Shown here: one piece after another, positions 22,331-33,595 of the stretch | Layout: each line of letters starts with the position of its first letter | Position numbering within the stretch: position 1 is the first letter of the stretch | Assembly (NCBI RefSeq): GCF_052324685.1 | Contig: NW_027506876.1 | Coordinates: 2,090,001 to 2,154,000 of the forward strand | Length of the DNA stretch: 64,000 nt | Source: Brachyhypopomus gauderio | Lineage: Eukaryota; Chordata; Actinopteri; Gymnotiformes; Hypopomidae | Reading direction: 5' to 3' | Program-made: the position numbers and the translations under genes | Notes under the pieces: model-generated | Told to the model about the DNA's origin: nothing | What the model saw: the letters and a program-made list of their open reading frames with translations, nothing else | Databases searched by the model: none

Positions 22331-23027
22331 GTGTCAATATTAGGGATGCACCGATTCCGATATTAATATCTGAAAAAATTCTAGATCGGGTATCGGTGAC
22401 AATGTGACCGATCCATAAAAACAGATCTATTCAGTCTAATTCTACGCTTGTAACGCTTTTCGGAGTTAGTTCAACCTTAAATATCCACTCTGTCCCAGAT
22501 AGAAGTGAAGTTGGACAGTTAACAGGCAAGTGAAACATGAAGCACACAGAGGAGAGGTGAATCACTGACTCCACTTAGTCCGTTTATTTGCTGGTTGACC
22601 AAAATAAACCTGGGCTCCAGCACTACTTCATACATGAACTGGTGAGTTGTCCAAAGCTCATTGAATGCGTTACTTACAGAAATAAAATAAAGATAAAATA
22701 AAGAGCAGTGGTCTGAGTCGGTCTACGGCAGAAAGCTAAAAAAAACAATATTCCATACCCGCGCTCAACTCGCTCCCTTAAAGAGACAGTACACATATTT
22801 CTGGCCGTTACATGCTTTGTGCTCTGCGTGATGTCTGCGCTAGCAAACTAGCCGCATAGGTATAGCTGTTTCTCTTATTTCATCTCCTTATTTATTTTAA
22901 ATTATATTTAGAATTCTTGAATCAAAGGTTTCTTGCAGTAAATTTTTTTCATGTTTGACCAAAGTTGTGAACCTATTGTTTTTGTCAGTTTCAGGTTCTT
23001 TGGTATTGTTTATTTTACATTCATGTA

Positions 23028-23296
23028 TGCAATGTCACTAAGGCTGCCTTTTTCCATTTACGTAATATCGCCAAGCTGAGACACTTACTTTCGTTAGCTG
23101 ATGCAGAGAAGCTAGTTCATGCTTTTGTCTCGTCGAGATTGGACTACTGTAATAGTCTTCTAATTGGATGCTCTAAACAGTCCATAAAGAAGCTACAACT
23201 TGTACAAAATGCCGCAGCTAGAGTCCTAACCAAGGCTAGGAAATTTGGTCATATTAGTCCCACTCTCGCCGCACTACACTGGCTGCCGATTAAATA
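23028..23296 (+). pseudogene. LINE (L2/CR1-like) reverse-transcriptase C-terminal fragment
   Basis: The plus strand gives FHLRNIAKLRHLLSLADAEK, then LVHAFVSSRLDYCNSLLIGC, LQLVQNAAARVLT and LAALHWLPIKYR. These are the thumb and C-terminal signatures of L2-type ORF2. It stops abruptly where a hAT element (CAGAGGTGGGCAGTAACG) is inserted at 23297. Confidence 0.88.
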
Positions 23297-23563
23297 CAGA
23301 GGTGGGCAGTAACGAAGTACATTTACTTAAGTACTGTACTTAAGTACAGTTCTTGAGTATTTGTACTTTACTTAAGTTGATTTTTTTTAAATACTTATGA
23401 CTTTCACTTCACTACAGTTGAATAACAAATACAGTACTTATCACTCCACTACATTTCTGTCCAGCTCTCGTTACTCGTTACTTCCACACACAACTCTCCT
23501 CTCCTCCCCCAATAGTATTTCACAGGTGACAGCCTATCAGCAATCAAGGATGTGTCTGTAGCC

Positions 23564-24089
23564 GGGTTTCCATCCAAACCTTTCGAAAAAATAATGTGCA
23601 ATTTCCAAGTTTCGGCAGAAAAAAATGCAAATTAAGCCTCGTTTCCATTCATTACAGTTATGCGAATAAACTTTAGATCACGTGAGAGGACGCCAAACAA
23701 TAGTGGTTTTACATCCATCTGGCAGTTACGCATTTTTGCACGTTGAGGTTTTGAAACATTTTTTTCTTTTTCTTTTCTATACATGGAGAAGTTCAATTCA
23801 ATTTTTGCTCTCTCCAGAACTGTTTTTGTATGCATTTGCCATTTTTACATCGCGATCGTGTACAGAACCACATGACTTGAGGCATGATACGTCATCGTTT
23901 ATGCGAAAAACCCTTTTCCATCCAGTTTTTCCGAATTTTGGCGATGCGATAGTCTAACATTTCCACCTCCTCCTAGCGTAAAAATCTTTTTGCGATATTT
24001 GGGGCTTTTTTCGAATTTTGGTCTTTTTCCATCCAGTTTTTTTCATGCGCATTTTCAAAATGCGCAAAAACTTGGTGGATGGAAAACCC
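23564..24089. mobile_element. MITE with GGGTTTCCATCC inverted ends
   Basis: GGGTTTCCATCCAAACC at the left pairs with inverted GGATGGAAAACCC at the right. The interior repeats GTTTCCATTC, TTTTCCATCCAGTTTTT and GCGATA motifs. I see no target duplication. Confidence 0.65.
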
Positions 24090-24181
24090 ATGAGAGAGGT
24101 GTAAAATCAAGTTCGGTGTCGCTAGTCGTTCTTTTCCTAAATAACAGCAACATGAACGGAGACGGCGGTGATGGAGCATGC

Positions 24182-24474
24182 CAGGGTTGCCAACTTTTCA
24201 AGATCGCTTGGAGGGAGATTTGAACCTGGACTTGGTGGCGAGTGTAAATTGTTGATCGGGAGGGGGGGGGGGGGTGGCGAACGTTACCGGGGCGGTGAAA
24301 AATGGACACAAATTAAGTATTATATCGCGATCGCTGGTGGTTGATAGATATAGATCAGAGGTAAATAAACTAGATTTTTTTTCGGCATGAGATATCGGAA
24401 CTGTGGCGTGAGAGCGCGTGAAAACGGTCAAATGCGTGTGTCTCACGCTCAATGCGTGAGAGCTGGCAACCCTG
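24182..24474. mobile_element. CAGGGTTGCCAAC MITE, copy 2
   Basis: The inverted ends are CAGGGTTGCCAAC and GCTGGCAACCCTG. A palindromic 6-bp GCATGC flanks both sides (24176-24181, 24475-24480). It interrupts the hAT reading frame shortly after the start codon. The interior has a G homopolymer and TTATATCGCGATCGC. Confidence 0.85.
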
Positions 24475-24690
24475 GCATGCTCTTTTGCACCCATGGCCGT
24501 ATCTCGACAAGATGTTCCAGTTTTCTGAATGGATGAATCATTCCTATCGTTTTAAATGCATGCTTTGTTTGCCAAAAACAAACTAGATCACTGCATACAA
24601 AAATTCACCGTCCCACCTAAGGAAGTATATTACGGTATGCAGCCTAAATGTTTTGTTAAGTGACTATGTAGTCAGAGGAGCTTTGCAGTA

Positions 24691-26150
24691 AGGCTAGTGA
24701 AATGACTTTGCCTGCTCACTCCACTGCTAGGTCTGCTAGGATCACTATAAATAATGTTAACATTATATTGGCAAGTAATTCAAACTACGGAAACATCAAT
24801 AAGGGAAACCGTGTGGGTTAATCGAATCTTGTCAAATAATGTTTCCATTCTAATGTCAGTGTAGAATTAATGTCAATAATTCTAATGTGGCTGTGATTTC
24901 TAGTTTGAAAAGAGTTTGTTAGCATGTTGGGTGGCATGGAGTTGGCGGGCTTTAGCCATACTGCAAAAGGTTGTAGCAAGGTTAGACTACCAAGATGCCA
25001 CACTGCTAATTTTACTTTGTCTTTGTTAATATTGACTGTAGCATAATGTTGTATTGGATTACTGAATACCTAACTAGCAAAGAGAAAACCGTCATTTTAT
25101 TATTGACTTTTAATATGGTAACATAATTTGCTTAAACAGGTTAGGCTAGGCTAATCAGTGAATTGTGGTTTTAGAAAATGTTTTTGTTCCTTAAACTAAA
25201 GTGTAGGTTAAACTTTTCTGCTACCACTACCTGAATGATGTACATCATTGGAATATGCCTTATGGATTATTATCAAAGACTGTATGATTATTATGCCCAA
25301 AGAGGATTTGGTAGGATGTATAATACTTTTAAACTATAACTTTTTTACAAATGTGACGGAAGTTACATGCATTATCAGGGGCCCAAGTGGTATCAAGGCA
25401 CACAATTATGACATCATCACTCAAAAAACATGGCCGCCATGAGCCAATTAATTTTAATTTTAATTAATTGGCCATTTGACAGACTTACCATTGGCCAATC
25501 AACATGAAACCTCACCAGTGTGCATATCTCAGGACTATGTGTCATGCTGTGCAGTTTTGAAACATTTGGCCACTAGGTGGCGCTATTTGAGAAAATCATG
25601 CATAACTCTTCCAAATTTTCACTTGAACTTGCAGCTTGATTCTTTTTATTCCTTGCAGTACACCTGACAACTTTGCAATTACAAGTCCTATTAAAAATGC
25701 ATATTTTTGTCACATTCATCAATTGTTTGAAAATAGCTCTTTTGGAATTAGTCCTAGGAATTTGATCCAATTATGGAAAAACTGGTATGAGCTTAATCTC
25801 TAGACTCTGTAGGTAAAAATTAATTTTAAAAAATTTGGATTTTTATTTTTCTGATTGGTCCATTTTCCCATTATATCATTGTGGCCATATTACCTATATT
25901 GCTATAACTCATAAACCATGTATGCAATCAACTCTTTTATAGCCTAAGACTTTTATAGCCTGAGGTCCTGGTGAGGTATGCCAAGGTTGGTTTAAATTGG
26001 CCTGTCGGGGGCGCTACAGTACCCAAAAACCCAATAAATCATAAAAACTCATGCTGCAATCATGTTATGCAGAATACAGACAAGTAATGGGTCTTGTATG
26101 ATTCAGATCAATGAGTTCTATAACATTGCAATTACATCTCATAACAAAAA
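24691..26150. other. AT-rich transposon-derived spacer
   Basis: It contains GGCCACTAGGTGGCGCTAT (25570) and further (T)GGGGGCGCTACAG words typical of old fish DNA-transposon sequence. There is no coding evidence. Confidence 0.4.
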
Positions 26151-27655
26151 GTGCACAGCCTGACCAGAAATGAACCTTTTAATGAACCGAAATGTCGTAT
26201 TTTATTTCTAAGATTAATGACATATCAGTATGGTAGTACTTGGGCTCCATCTAGTGGCCATATTGCAGAACTGACTGAAAACTATTGCTCACATGAAACA
26301 CCACACAAACACACACAAAGCTGATCTCAGCATGTGATTTTGTTCTGTGATCTGAATCATTTTGCCAATACACATTATTTTGATCCTTTTGGGCCTTTAG
26401 TGCCTCAACTGAATCTTTTTTTTTTTACATAAAGTACACTGCCTGACCAGAAATGAACCTTTTAATTCACCAAAATGCAGCCCCGTCGACAGGGGGGGAC
26501 AACCGGATCTGTTGTCCCGGGCCCCAGGGCCAGGGGGGCCCATCAAAGAGCCAAGCAATTTATTTTTATTTAAAGTCTATAATTTTAAATATAATCTTGA
26601 AATCTTTCATTAATATAAAATTCTGTACTCAAAATAAGCTCAATGGCTAAAATATATGTTTTTTACCTATCTACATATTTTCCATTACGTGCATACACCC
26701 CGGCCTCCCACTGAAAAATGGTTTGATCCAGCACCGACTGTAGCCGGCTGGTAAAAGAAAGGAAAGAAGAAACATTTACCTGACGAATTTTAATGTTGCA
26801 TTGTGTTCCAGGTTTGAAAAGTGCTGGAATTTAGGCTAAAGTACTTGAAAATGTTGAAATTGTAACTACTTCGTTTCACAACAAATATCCATCTGAATTA
26901 ACAGTTTTCTTGTATTACGTTAACAAATACGAGCCTCTTGTAATTCCAGGACGAAACATGAGAGAACGTGAAGACGTTAAGATTGGGCGTTTTGAAAATA
27001 AACCACCATTAAATAATGTGATTAAAAGCGAATTATTTTCAATCATTTCGAGTATAAATATTTAACTTAATTAAGTTTAAGGTGCTGGGAAATATAGAAA
27101 TGGACCTTGAAAGAGACGTACAAGTGCTTTAATTCCACCTTGTTTAGGTCTATGAACCCTGCGCGAAGTTACAAAATTCGAGAGGTGCACGACCTCGCGA
27201 ATTGACAGCGCGCACGGGCGGAGCCACAGCGATTACGTCATTTTCGCCGCGCGAACCCTTGCGCCGCTCGCGACGCGTCAAGTATAAACCAGTCAGCTGT
27301 CAGAAACAGCTTTGATGTGTGGATATATTATATACTATATGACCTAACAGGGGGGGGGGGGGGGGGGCTTACATGAAACTTTCTTGTCCCGGGGCCCAGC
27401 AAGACTGTCAACGGGCCTGCCAAAATGTCGTATTTCATTTCTAAGATTAATGAGATATCAGTATGGTAGTACTTGGGCTCCATCTAGTGGCCATATTCCA
27501 GAACTGACTGAAAACTATTGCTGACATGAAATACCACACAAACACACACAAAGCTGATCTCAGCATGTGATTTAGTTCTGTGATCTAAATCATTTTGCCA
27601 ATACAATTTATTTTGAACCTTTTGGGCCTTTAGTGCCTCAGTTGAATTGAATGTT
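26151..27655. repeat. 283-bp tandem duplication, second copy split by a hAT element
   Basis: GTGCACAGCCTGACCAGAAA at 26151 recurs as GTACACTGCCTGACCAGAAA at 26434. The units match through AGTATGGTAGTACTTGGGCT and CTCAGCATGTGATTT with scattered changes. The second unit is cut at CCAAAATG by the hAT at 26478 and resumes at 27428. Confidence 0.85.
26478..27419. mobile_element. hAT non-autonomous element, 942 bp
   Basis: The inverted ends are CAGCCCCGTCGACA and TGTCAACGGGCCTG, flanked by a perfect 8-bp duplication CCAAAATG (26470-26477, 27420-27427). 26775-27200 is closely related to 59465-59850 in the mob1a intron element, so the two share an internal module. An 18-bp G run occurs near 27351. 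Confidence 0.9.
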
Positions 27656-27799
27656 TTTTCACATTGAATTATTTATGCATTTTTTCCACTCAAACAGCTT
27701 CTATTCACTTTTGGGTCTAAAGGACCTATTGGGCTTCCTTTTGGCCTATTGAGGCCAAGAAGCCGATTGGTGTGTGAACCCGCCAATTGCCGCTTGTGG

Positions 27800-27818
27800 C
27801 TATATTTATTATTATTAT

Positions 27819-27852
<34 letters not shown>
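27800..27852. repeat. (ATT)n microsatellite
   Basis: TTATTATTATT run of about 50 bp. Confidence 0.9.
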
Positions 27853-27853
<1 letters not shown>

Positions 27854-29228
27854 GCAATGTCAGTTTGCATCTTCTCAACAAAGGTTAAGAAAGGTTACCA
27901 AATTGTACAAAACATCCTGATAAACCCTAAAATTTCTGCAGTTTGTGATGGCACATTTCTCTTATATAGTGATTGAAGATCAATAGGGTCGTTTTACTTA
28001 AACAAGATCATTATTCAGGCCAACAGAGAGCTGAAGTAGAACATAGTAGATAAGATCAAGTCCAGCATAGACTCGAAAGGGCCTTCTCTGCTACACGTTT
28101 TGGATATGTCCAAACTGTTCGTATTCAGGCAAATTATCTTCAAAGCCTTCTCCAGGAAAGGCACTAGAGCCATCATATCTAGTCACCCCAGCCTCCTGGG
28201 GAGTCAGCCCCTCCAGGGCCTCCCATCACAAGGTGGACTCCTCCACCCAACCCAGGAGCGCCAGAGACCGAGGCCCAGAGCACCCCCGTTGCGGGCTGGG
28301 GAGCAGTCTCAAGGGCCTCCTGGTCACTCCGGGCAGGAGGGAGGATCTCCGTCGTCAGCAGGAGCTCTTCAGACTGGAGCCCCATGGTCCCCAAACATCC
28401 GGGGGCCCCAGCCCTATAGGGAGGGGCTCTTTAAGACCAGGCTCAGTTCACCCCACAACATAAGGGGGCTCCTGCCAGGTAAAAACCCTCACAAGGTCCA
28501 CGATCCACCGCCAGGGAGAAGCACCTGCACATAACAGACACAAACACACACCCACACAAAACACATGCGCGCACTTACCCTGATCCCCCTACCATGGGGG
28601 AAGGGTGTCCTTCTCAGCAGGGAGCATCCTACAGCTCAGGAGAACCCCCCACGTTCCTGGTCAGGGCCTCTCTTAGCATGGCACGGGACCACCAACGGTC
28701 CCCCCAACACATATTTAAGGGGAGGAGCATGCATGGAATTACATAAAACAATACACAAGCATGCCAGGACAAAACAAACACGAAAAGACAAACAAAAAAC
28801 TGCAAACAGCATACGGACGGGACCCACACATGTGCGCTCTACACATAAATAGTGACGCGCCGCTCCGGTTCGCAGTGGCTCCCCACACAAAACACAAGAC
28901 GAACAGGGAGCGAGGCGACAGTGACGAGCGGCACCCGCGTCTCACATAGAACACTCAACATAAAACACAAGCGAGTAACGCACACTGATCCACACGCCCG
29001 TTCACACACACTTGTGACAAGAAGACAATCCCTCGACATGAAGAGCCTTACCGGGATCAACTGCCCTGGTCACTGCCATGCCACACACACAACATATAAG
29101 CACAGCAGGGCTCTTCAACTACATACAACAAACAAACACCACGCAGACAAACACTTACTATGAGACATGACCACGAACGAAGGAGAAAGAAAAGGATATT
29201 GGTGGCTTCCGAAAGTGGCTGGTCATTC
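27853..29228. other. unclassified, partly GC-rich repeat-derived DNA
   Basis: 28180-28540 is rich in proline/glycine codons on both strands. 28560-29228 has many ACACA and GTGCG words resembling LTR-type flanks. I cannot assign a coding family or boundaries. Confidence 0.3.
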
Positions 29229-30905
29229 TGTGACGGGCAGGGAGTGCAAAATAAAATGGAAGCGATCACGCCAAGTCTCAGGGAAAAATGATGATTTAAT
29301 GGAGAAGAAAGTGCACAAACCAAAACCCCTGAGGTGGATCCAAATTAAGGATATAATGACCAGCGGTCAACTGGTACAAAGACAAAACACATATAGACAA
29401 ACAAACGACCCTCAGGTGAGACGGATCACGGGCCCCGCCCACCTGAGGCATTGCGCGAACACACATTAAATAGGTGTGGAACACATTCCCAAGTGATCAT
29501 GAGACAAGGCACAGGTGAGACCAATGAACACGCTCACAAACGACCCACACCCACGAAACTACAAACATGGACATAACTAGTCGCAGATAACGTAACAACA
29601 CACCCACAAGGAGGGGTCTGTAGCTGAACCATGACAGAACCCCCCACCATGGGCTTGCTACTCTCGGAGCATCCCGCGAAGCTGGAAAGCCCCGAACCTA
29701 CACCGACGGGCAGGTCTGGAGCCGCCGGAACCACAAGCCCCCGAGAGCCGTGTCCCCCGATGGTGGGAACCGCCTTCCCTGGGAAGACAGGGGAAAATAC
29801 GTTGAACACGGGCACAGTTACAAGCACAGACACAGGCACATTCAATACAAAAGGCACAAGAGGGAAAAGGGGGTTTGGGAGAAACATTGGGATAGACACA
29901 CCGATAGGCACACGCAGCCACAAAATCATTCTGGCTGCTTGCCAGAGCGCTAGTAGCGGCAAGACAGGCGGCTGAGTCCCTCCGGTCCTCGGGACCGTTT
30001 CACGCGCTGAACTGCTTGGTGCCCTCGAAGAACGCGCGCTCCATTGCTTCCCTCGAGGCGCTTTGGTCGCCTTTCTGGGCGCTACCGGAGGGCTTGCTCT
30101 TCACTTCTCGCTGGTTATCTTCCGCGACGCCTCCAAGAGCACCCCTAACCCCCACGTTGGGCCACGGGCTGTGCCAATGCCCACTGGCGCTCCCTGGGAC
30201 AGCGCTGCCTCGCCCCTTCGAGGTCTCCAACTCCTCCTCTCCCTTGAAGCCGCCCTGACCCAGCGACATTGGTTTCTCGGTGGTCGGGCAGCGTGAACAG
30301 TCCATAGTGCTCTCCTTCGAGGGGGCACGAGGAACGCCCTCTCCTCTCAGGCACCCCTTCTCGGACTGTACAGTCACCTCCGAGTACACAGAGGCACTGT
30401 CTACTTCCTCGCTCTCGCTGTTGTGCTCAGAGGGGGGCGAGCAAACGAACGGAGGGGGGCTGACGTCTTCCTCCTCCCCGTAATACTCGGTGGACTCTGA
30501 GTAAATGGATGGAGGAAGGCTGACTTGCTCTTCTTCCCCGTAAAACTCGGTGGGGGCCGAGTAAACAGATGAAGGGGGGCTGACGTCTTCCTCCTCCTCA
30601 CCATAATACTCGGTAGGGGCCGAGTAAATGGAAGGAGGAGGGCTGACCTCTTCCTCTTCCACACCGTGGTGCTCTGTGAGGGTCAAGTGGACGGACAGAG
30701 TGGGGCTGGCTTCCTCTTCGCCCTCCCCGTAGTACACCGTTGGCGTAGATCACAACAAAGACAGGGGGCTGACCTCCTCCGACGTCCGAGGAGCTGCAGA
30801 CATGGGGGGAATCAGCTGGCCTTGCCCTCGCTCTGCTCCTCCGAGTACATGGAGGGGGGGGATTATCCTCCTCTCCGGACTCTCCACTCTCGAACTCGGG
30901 TTCCA
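29229..30905 (-). mobile_element. non-autonomous LTR element, 5'-truncated, minus orientation
   Basis: The 3' LTR is 29229-29636 (minus: TGTCATGGTTC to CCCGTCACA). It is preceded by a purine tract (ATGGTGGGGGG) as expected for plus-strand priming. The interior, read on minus, matches 34980-35120 of the complete element (AACCCCCTTTT..., TATTTTCCCCTGTCTTCCCAG) and carries the same acidic repeat protein. No 5' LTR follows beyond 30737. Near 30905 the sequence changes to an unrelated transposon protein frame. Confidence 0.75.
30000..30737 (-). CDS. acidic tandem-repeat protein of the LTR element (truncated copy)
   Basis: A 245-aa open frame. Residues 1-130 consist of about six copies of a 22-24 aa unit built on PPSxYSxPTEYYGEEEE. 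A charged Ser/Gly-rich tail (MDCSRCPTTEKP...) ends REAMERAFFEGTKQFSA. It matches the 34.0-34.7 kb protein in repeat design and in the MDCSR motif. No protease, RT or zinc knuckle is seen. The function is unknown; a Gag-like or element-accessory role is inference. The true start is probably lost with the missing 5' part. Confidence 0.55.
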   Translation of the reverse strand: MYYGEGEEEASPTLSVHLTLTEHHGVEEEEVSPPPSIYSAPTEYYGEEEEDVSPPSSVYSAPTEFYGEEEQVSLPPSIYSESTEYYGEEEDVSPPPFVCSPPSEHNSESEEVDSASVYSEVTVQSEKGCLRGEGVPRAPSKESTMDCSRCPTTEKPMSLGQGGFKGEEELETSKGRGSAVPGSASGHWHSPWPNVGVRGALGGVAEDNQREVKSKPSGSAQKGDQSASREAMERAFFEGTKQFSA

Positions 30906-32880
30906 GTGAAACAGACTGTATTTCCTTGTGGTATTTGCAGGAGTAGTTTTCACTGAATATGTATGAGACACTCAGTGCTCCTGAGGTTGTTTCTAATCTT
31001 ACGGTAAACGTCATACTGCCATTTGATGTTAAAAATATGGCGCCTGAAATGGAAAAGGCTGTTGTGGAACTGTGTGCTTAGTTCATCCTCTGACATTTCC
31101 AACACCTTCTTGACTGTAATTGTGGAACTTTTGTTATCTCTCTCTATTTTCTCAGTTGTCCATTGGCAAAAAGTGACACCATTTTGTCCAGGATGTCGCA
31201 GCATTGGCTGACATGTATAAAGGCATTCCCTGCACTCCCCATATGCACAGGCCTTCGCTTTGGAATCACACATGGTTTCCTGAGCCAGTTGTTCAATATC
31301 TCGGTGATGCAGCACCCCGCAGCTCTGTAAAGCATCCGTCATGAATAGCAAGTTCTCATGTTTCTTGCATAAACATGAATCCTGGTCAGAGGGGGAAGGG
31401 CTTACCACCCAAAATGGTTTGCAGCGGCAAAATGTGGTGTAAGACACATTTCCAGGGTTATCAGACAATTATGATATTATCAGACAATTATGAATTTCTG
31501 ATACAAATTTTTTCTTGTATCAGTTAACAACCTCTTCTGTATCTTTTTCTTTCGCAGTGTAATGGTTTGCTTGCTACTGGTTGTCATTCGGCTGACGTCA
31601 TCTCGCAGGAAAAAAGATGTAATGTTGTTTCTTAACTGCATTTGATAGACACTTCTTCTTCTACCGTTGTAGGTGAGATTGTCAGGAGGATGTATGGCTC
31701 TCTTCTTCGAGTACCCAAAAGCTGACCTGGCATAGCTTTGGAGCTTGTTTCCAGTGACAACTTTAGTGATCAGCTGCTTTTGCTTATTTGCTTTTAATTT
31801 TTTGTATTTGGATCGGATATCTTCCACTAAAGCAGCATGAAAATGTAGAGCCTTTTTGACAGGAGACCTCACCTTCTGACAGCCCAACAAAGCTTTTACA
31901 GCTGTACGTGGTGACGTAGTGGAAGCTCCTTCTTTCTTAGCCCTCTGATATCTCTTTTTGTATTTCTGCGCTTTTGCTCTCTCCTTTGCCAGGATTGCCT
32001 CTAATTCAGAGATCTTAATTTGCTAATTTACTTTCCCCTCTGCGTCATTGTCTGGAAAACAAAAAGATAATTATAATGATTTTCTTTAAACATATAATTT
32101 TTTTATATCATGACTTTACCTTTCTGTACATACCTTTCTCCCTCCTCTATTCTCACTTTCATTCCTTGTTCTCATTACCTTTCGGGGGGGTGCTATAGTG
32201 GTTAAATTGCAGAATTGCTAAAACTTTCCGAAAGAAAATGTCGGCAGAAATGTACTACGTGTTGGGCAATATAAACTATGTGTATGGTGGGGAGGAGGTA
32301 TGCCTGGTATACCTGGAGGATGTATGACCTGTATGTGAGAGCATGAGGTATTGGGCTTTAAATATGTATGTGCTGTAAAACATAGGGGGCACAAAACTAG
32401 AGAGAACTAAGAGTTAATGTGCCTTACACCCACTCTTGGGCAAATGTTCACACAAGTTGCCCGCACGCAGCATTGGCCAAGGAGCCAGGTTTCCATCTCT
32501 GCACCTGTTCCCTTCTGTACTCTCCCCTCCCACCTTCCTCTCATTATATTTGAGATGTAATGAAAAATACTTAATCTCTTCCTAACTTAACAACTTCTAA
32601 CCTGGAGGGCCCTGGCTCGGGCTGAGTTTCAGGAGTGCTGGGTGGTGTCTCTGACAAAAGCAAAACTATGGCCCTGGACTTTGCTCTGGCTGCTTTTTTT
32701 GCCTCTATCCACTTCTTTCTTTTTGCCCTCTTCTCTCGCTCACTCAGCTCATCAATCCCCTTTTTCTTTCTAGTATCTGTCCTTCTTCCACCTGGCCCTC
32801 TCTTTTTCAAGATACTGTCTTCTTCTGTCAGGGTCAGCCTCACGGCGCTCCCGGTAGCGTTTTGCTATTTCAGCTCCTCT
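30906..32880 (-). pseudogene. transposon-encoded protein of an unclassified fish DNA element (fragmented)
   Basis: Read on minus, three blocks lie in order. 32843-32571 is basic and coiled (REKRAKRKKWIEAKKAARAK, then TPPSTPETQPEPGPSRL). 31890-31480 has SRMTTSSKQTITLRKKKIQK and RLLTDTRKNLYQKF. 31468-30910 is cysteine-rich: CRCKPFWVVSPSPSDQDSCL, CKKHENL, CAYGECREC, then FHFRRHIFNIKWQYDVYRK and a SENYSCKYHKEIQSV end. These blocks resemble a multicopy fish transposon protein I know by its FCRxxPFWVV / RMTTxxKxT motifs, but I cannot name the superfamily. The C-terminal half is missing where the LTR element begins. Frames differ between blocks, so it is dead. Confidence 0.6.
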
Positions 32881-33029
32881 TTGACTCATAACTAAAACAG
32901 ATACAGGACACCCTTAAACCAGCAGTCTGACTTCAATTGTTATTGTTAACAAGAGGTGTGTATAATGTTATTTTATTATGTTATTATTGTCATTATTGTC
33001 AAAAAACTATCCACCTGTCCCCCCTGTCA

Positions 33030-33405
33030 TGCATCATGTCCACCCTATCAGGGAAGTATTAATGACAGGGTGGACAACGATAGGGTGGACATTTTCAGCT
33101 AAAATTAGCAATTGCTAAGCACATGGGGGCCTCTCAGCTAGCAGAGTTAGCAGTAGTGAAGGTGACCTCAAAATAAATATGACAATTAAAAAATTTTGAA
33201 AAATAATATTTTTAATTATTTCCCCATGACAGGGTGGACATGTTAAGCGCGACATCTTGCAACAAGAAAAACAATATGAAGAAAATTGTGAAATTAAGGT
33301 GTAAATACTTACTGATAAGGGGTCATATGTGTGAGCCATCACAGATGACATCAGCTACCGCATTAAAGGGCCAGTTACAACATAATGACAGGGTGGACAC
33401 TGATT
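33030..33405. repeat. dispersed GACAGGGTGGACA motif cluster
   Basis: TGACAGGGTGGACA or close variants occur at about 33064, 33226 and 33385, with GATAGGGTGGACAT at 33080. An inverted TGTCCACCCTATCAGGG lies at 33038. They sit upstream of the transposon protein frames and may be its subterminal repeats. Confidence 0.7.
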
Positions 33406-33595
33406 TGAGGGACATGTATTAAATACTTAATATTTATATTAAATATCTGTTGGAAACTACTAGAATTACCCATTTATGAAAGTTCTTGTCAATAAAAAAA
33501 ATTTATTTTGTTTAATTTAATGACTTATTATACTCATAGTTGCTCCCACTATTGTGAGAGGGACATGGCAAAATCGCTTACACACACTTAAAGAA

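Larger units (their letters stand above)
23297..24690 (+). mobile_element. hAT element remnant with BED zinc-finger start, carrying two nested MITEs
   Basis: The left end CAGAGGTGGGCAGTAACG and the TACTTAAGTAC subterminal repeats are hAT-type. At 24151 an ATG reads MNGDGGDGAC. The frame resumes after a nested MITE (24182-24474) with a BED finger resembling FKCMLCLPKTN ... TAYKNSPSHLRK, which has in-frame stops. The right end was not found, so the 3' limit is approximate. Confidence 0.7.
22151..27781. mobile_element. possible nested composite bounded by inverted GGGTTCACACAC ends
   Basis: GGGTTCACACACATAGTGTG at 22151 and its inverted partner GTGTGTGAACCC ending at 27781 face each other. No target duplication was found (ATTATTA versus GCCAATT), so both ends belonging to one element is inference. 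The interior holds a LINE fragment, hAT elements and the 283-bp tandem duplication. Confidence 0.4.

Noticed and set aside
28100..28534. 144-aa Pro-rich plus-strand frame (SQPLQGLPSQGG...)
   Set aside because: Open on both strands with biased composition; no domain, start context or second copy seen in the window.
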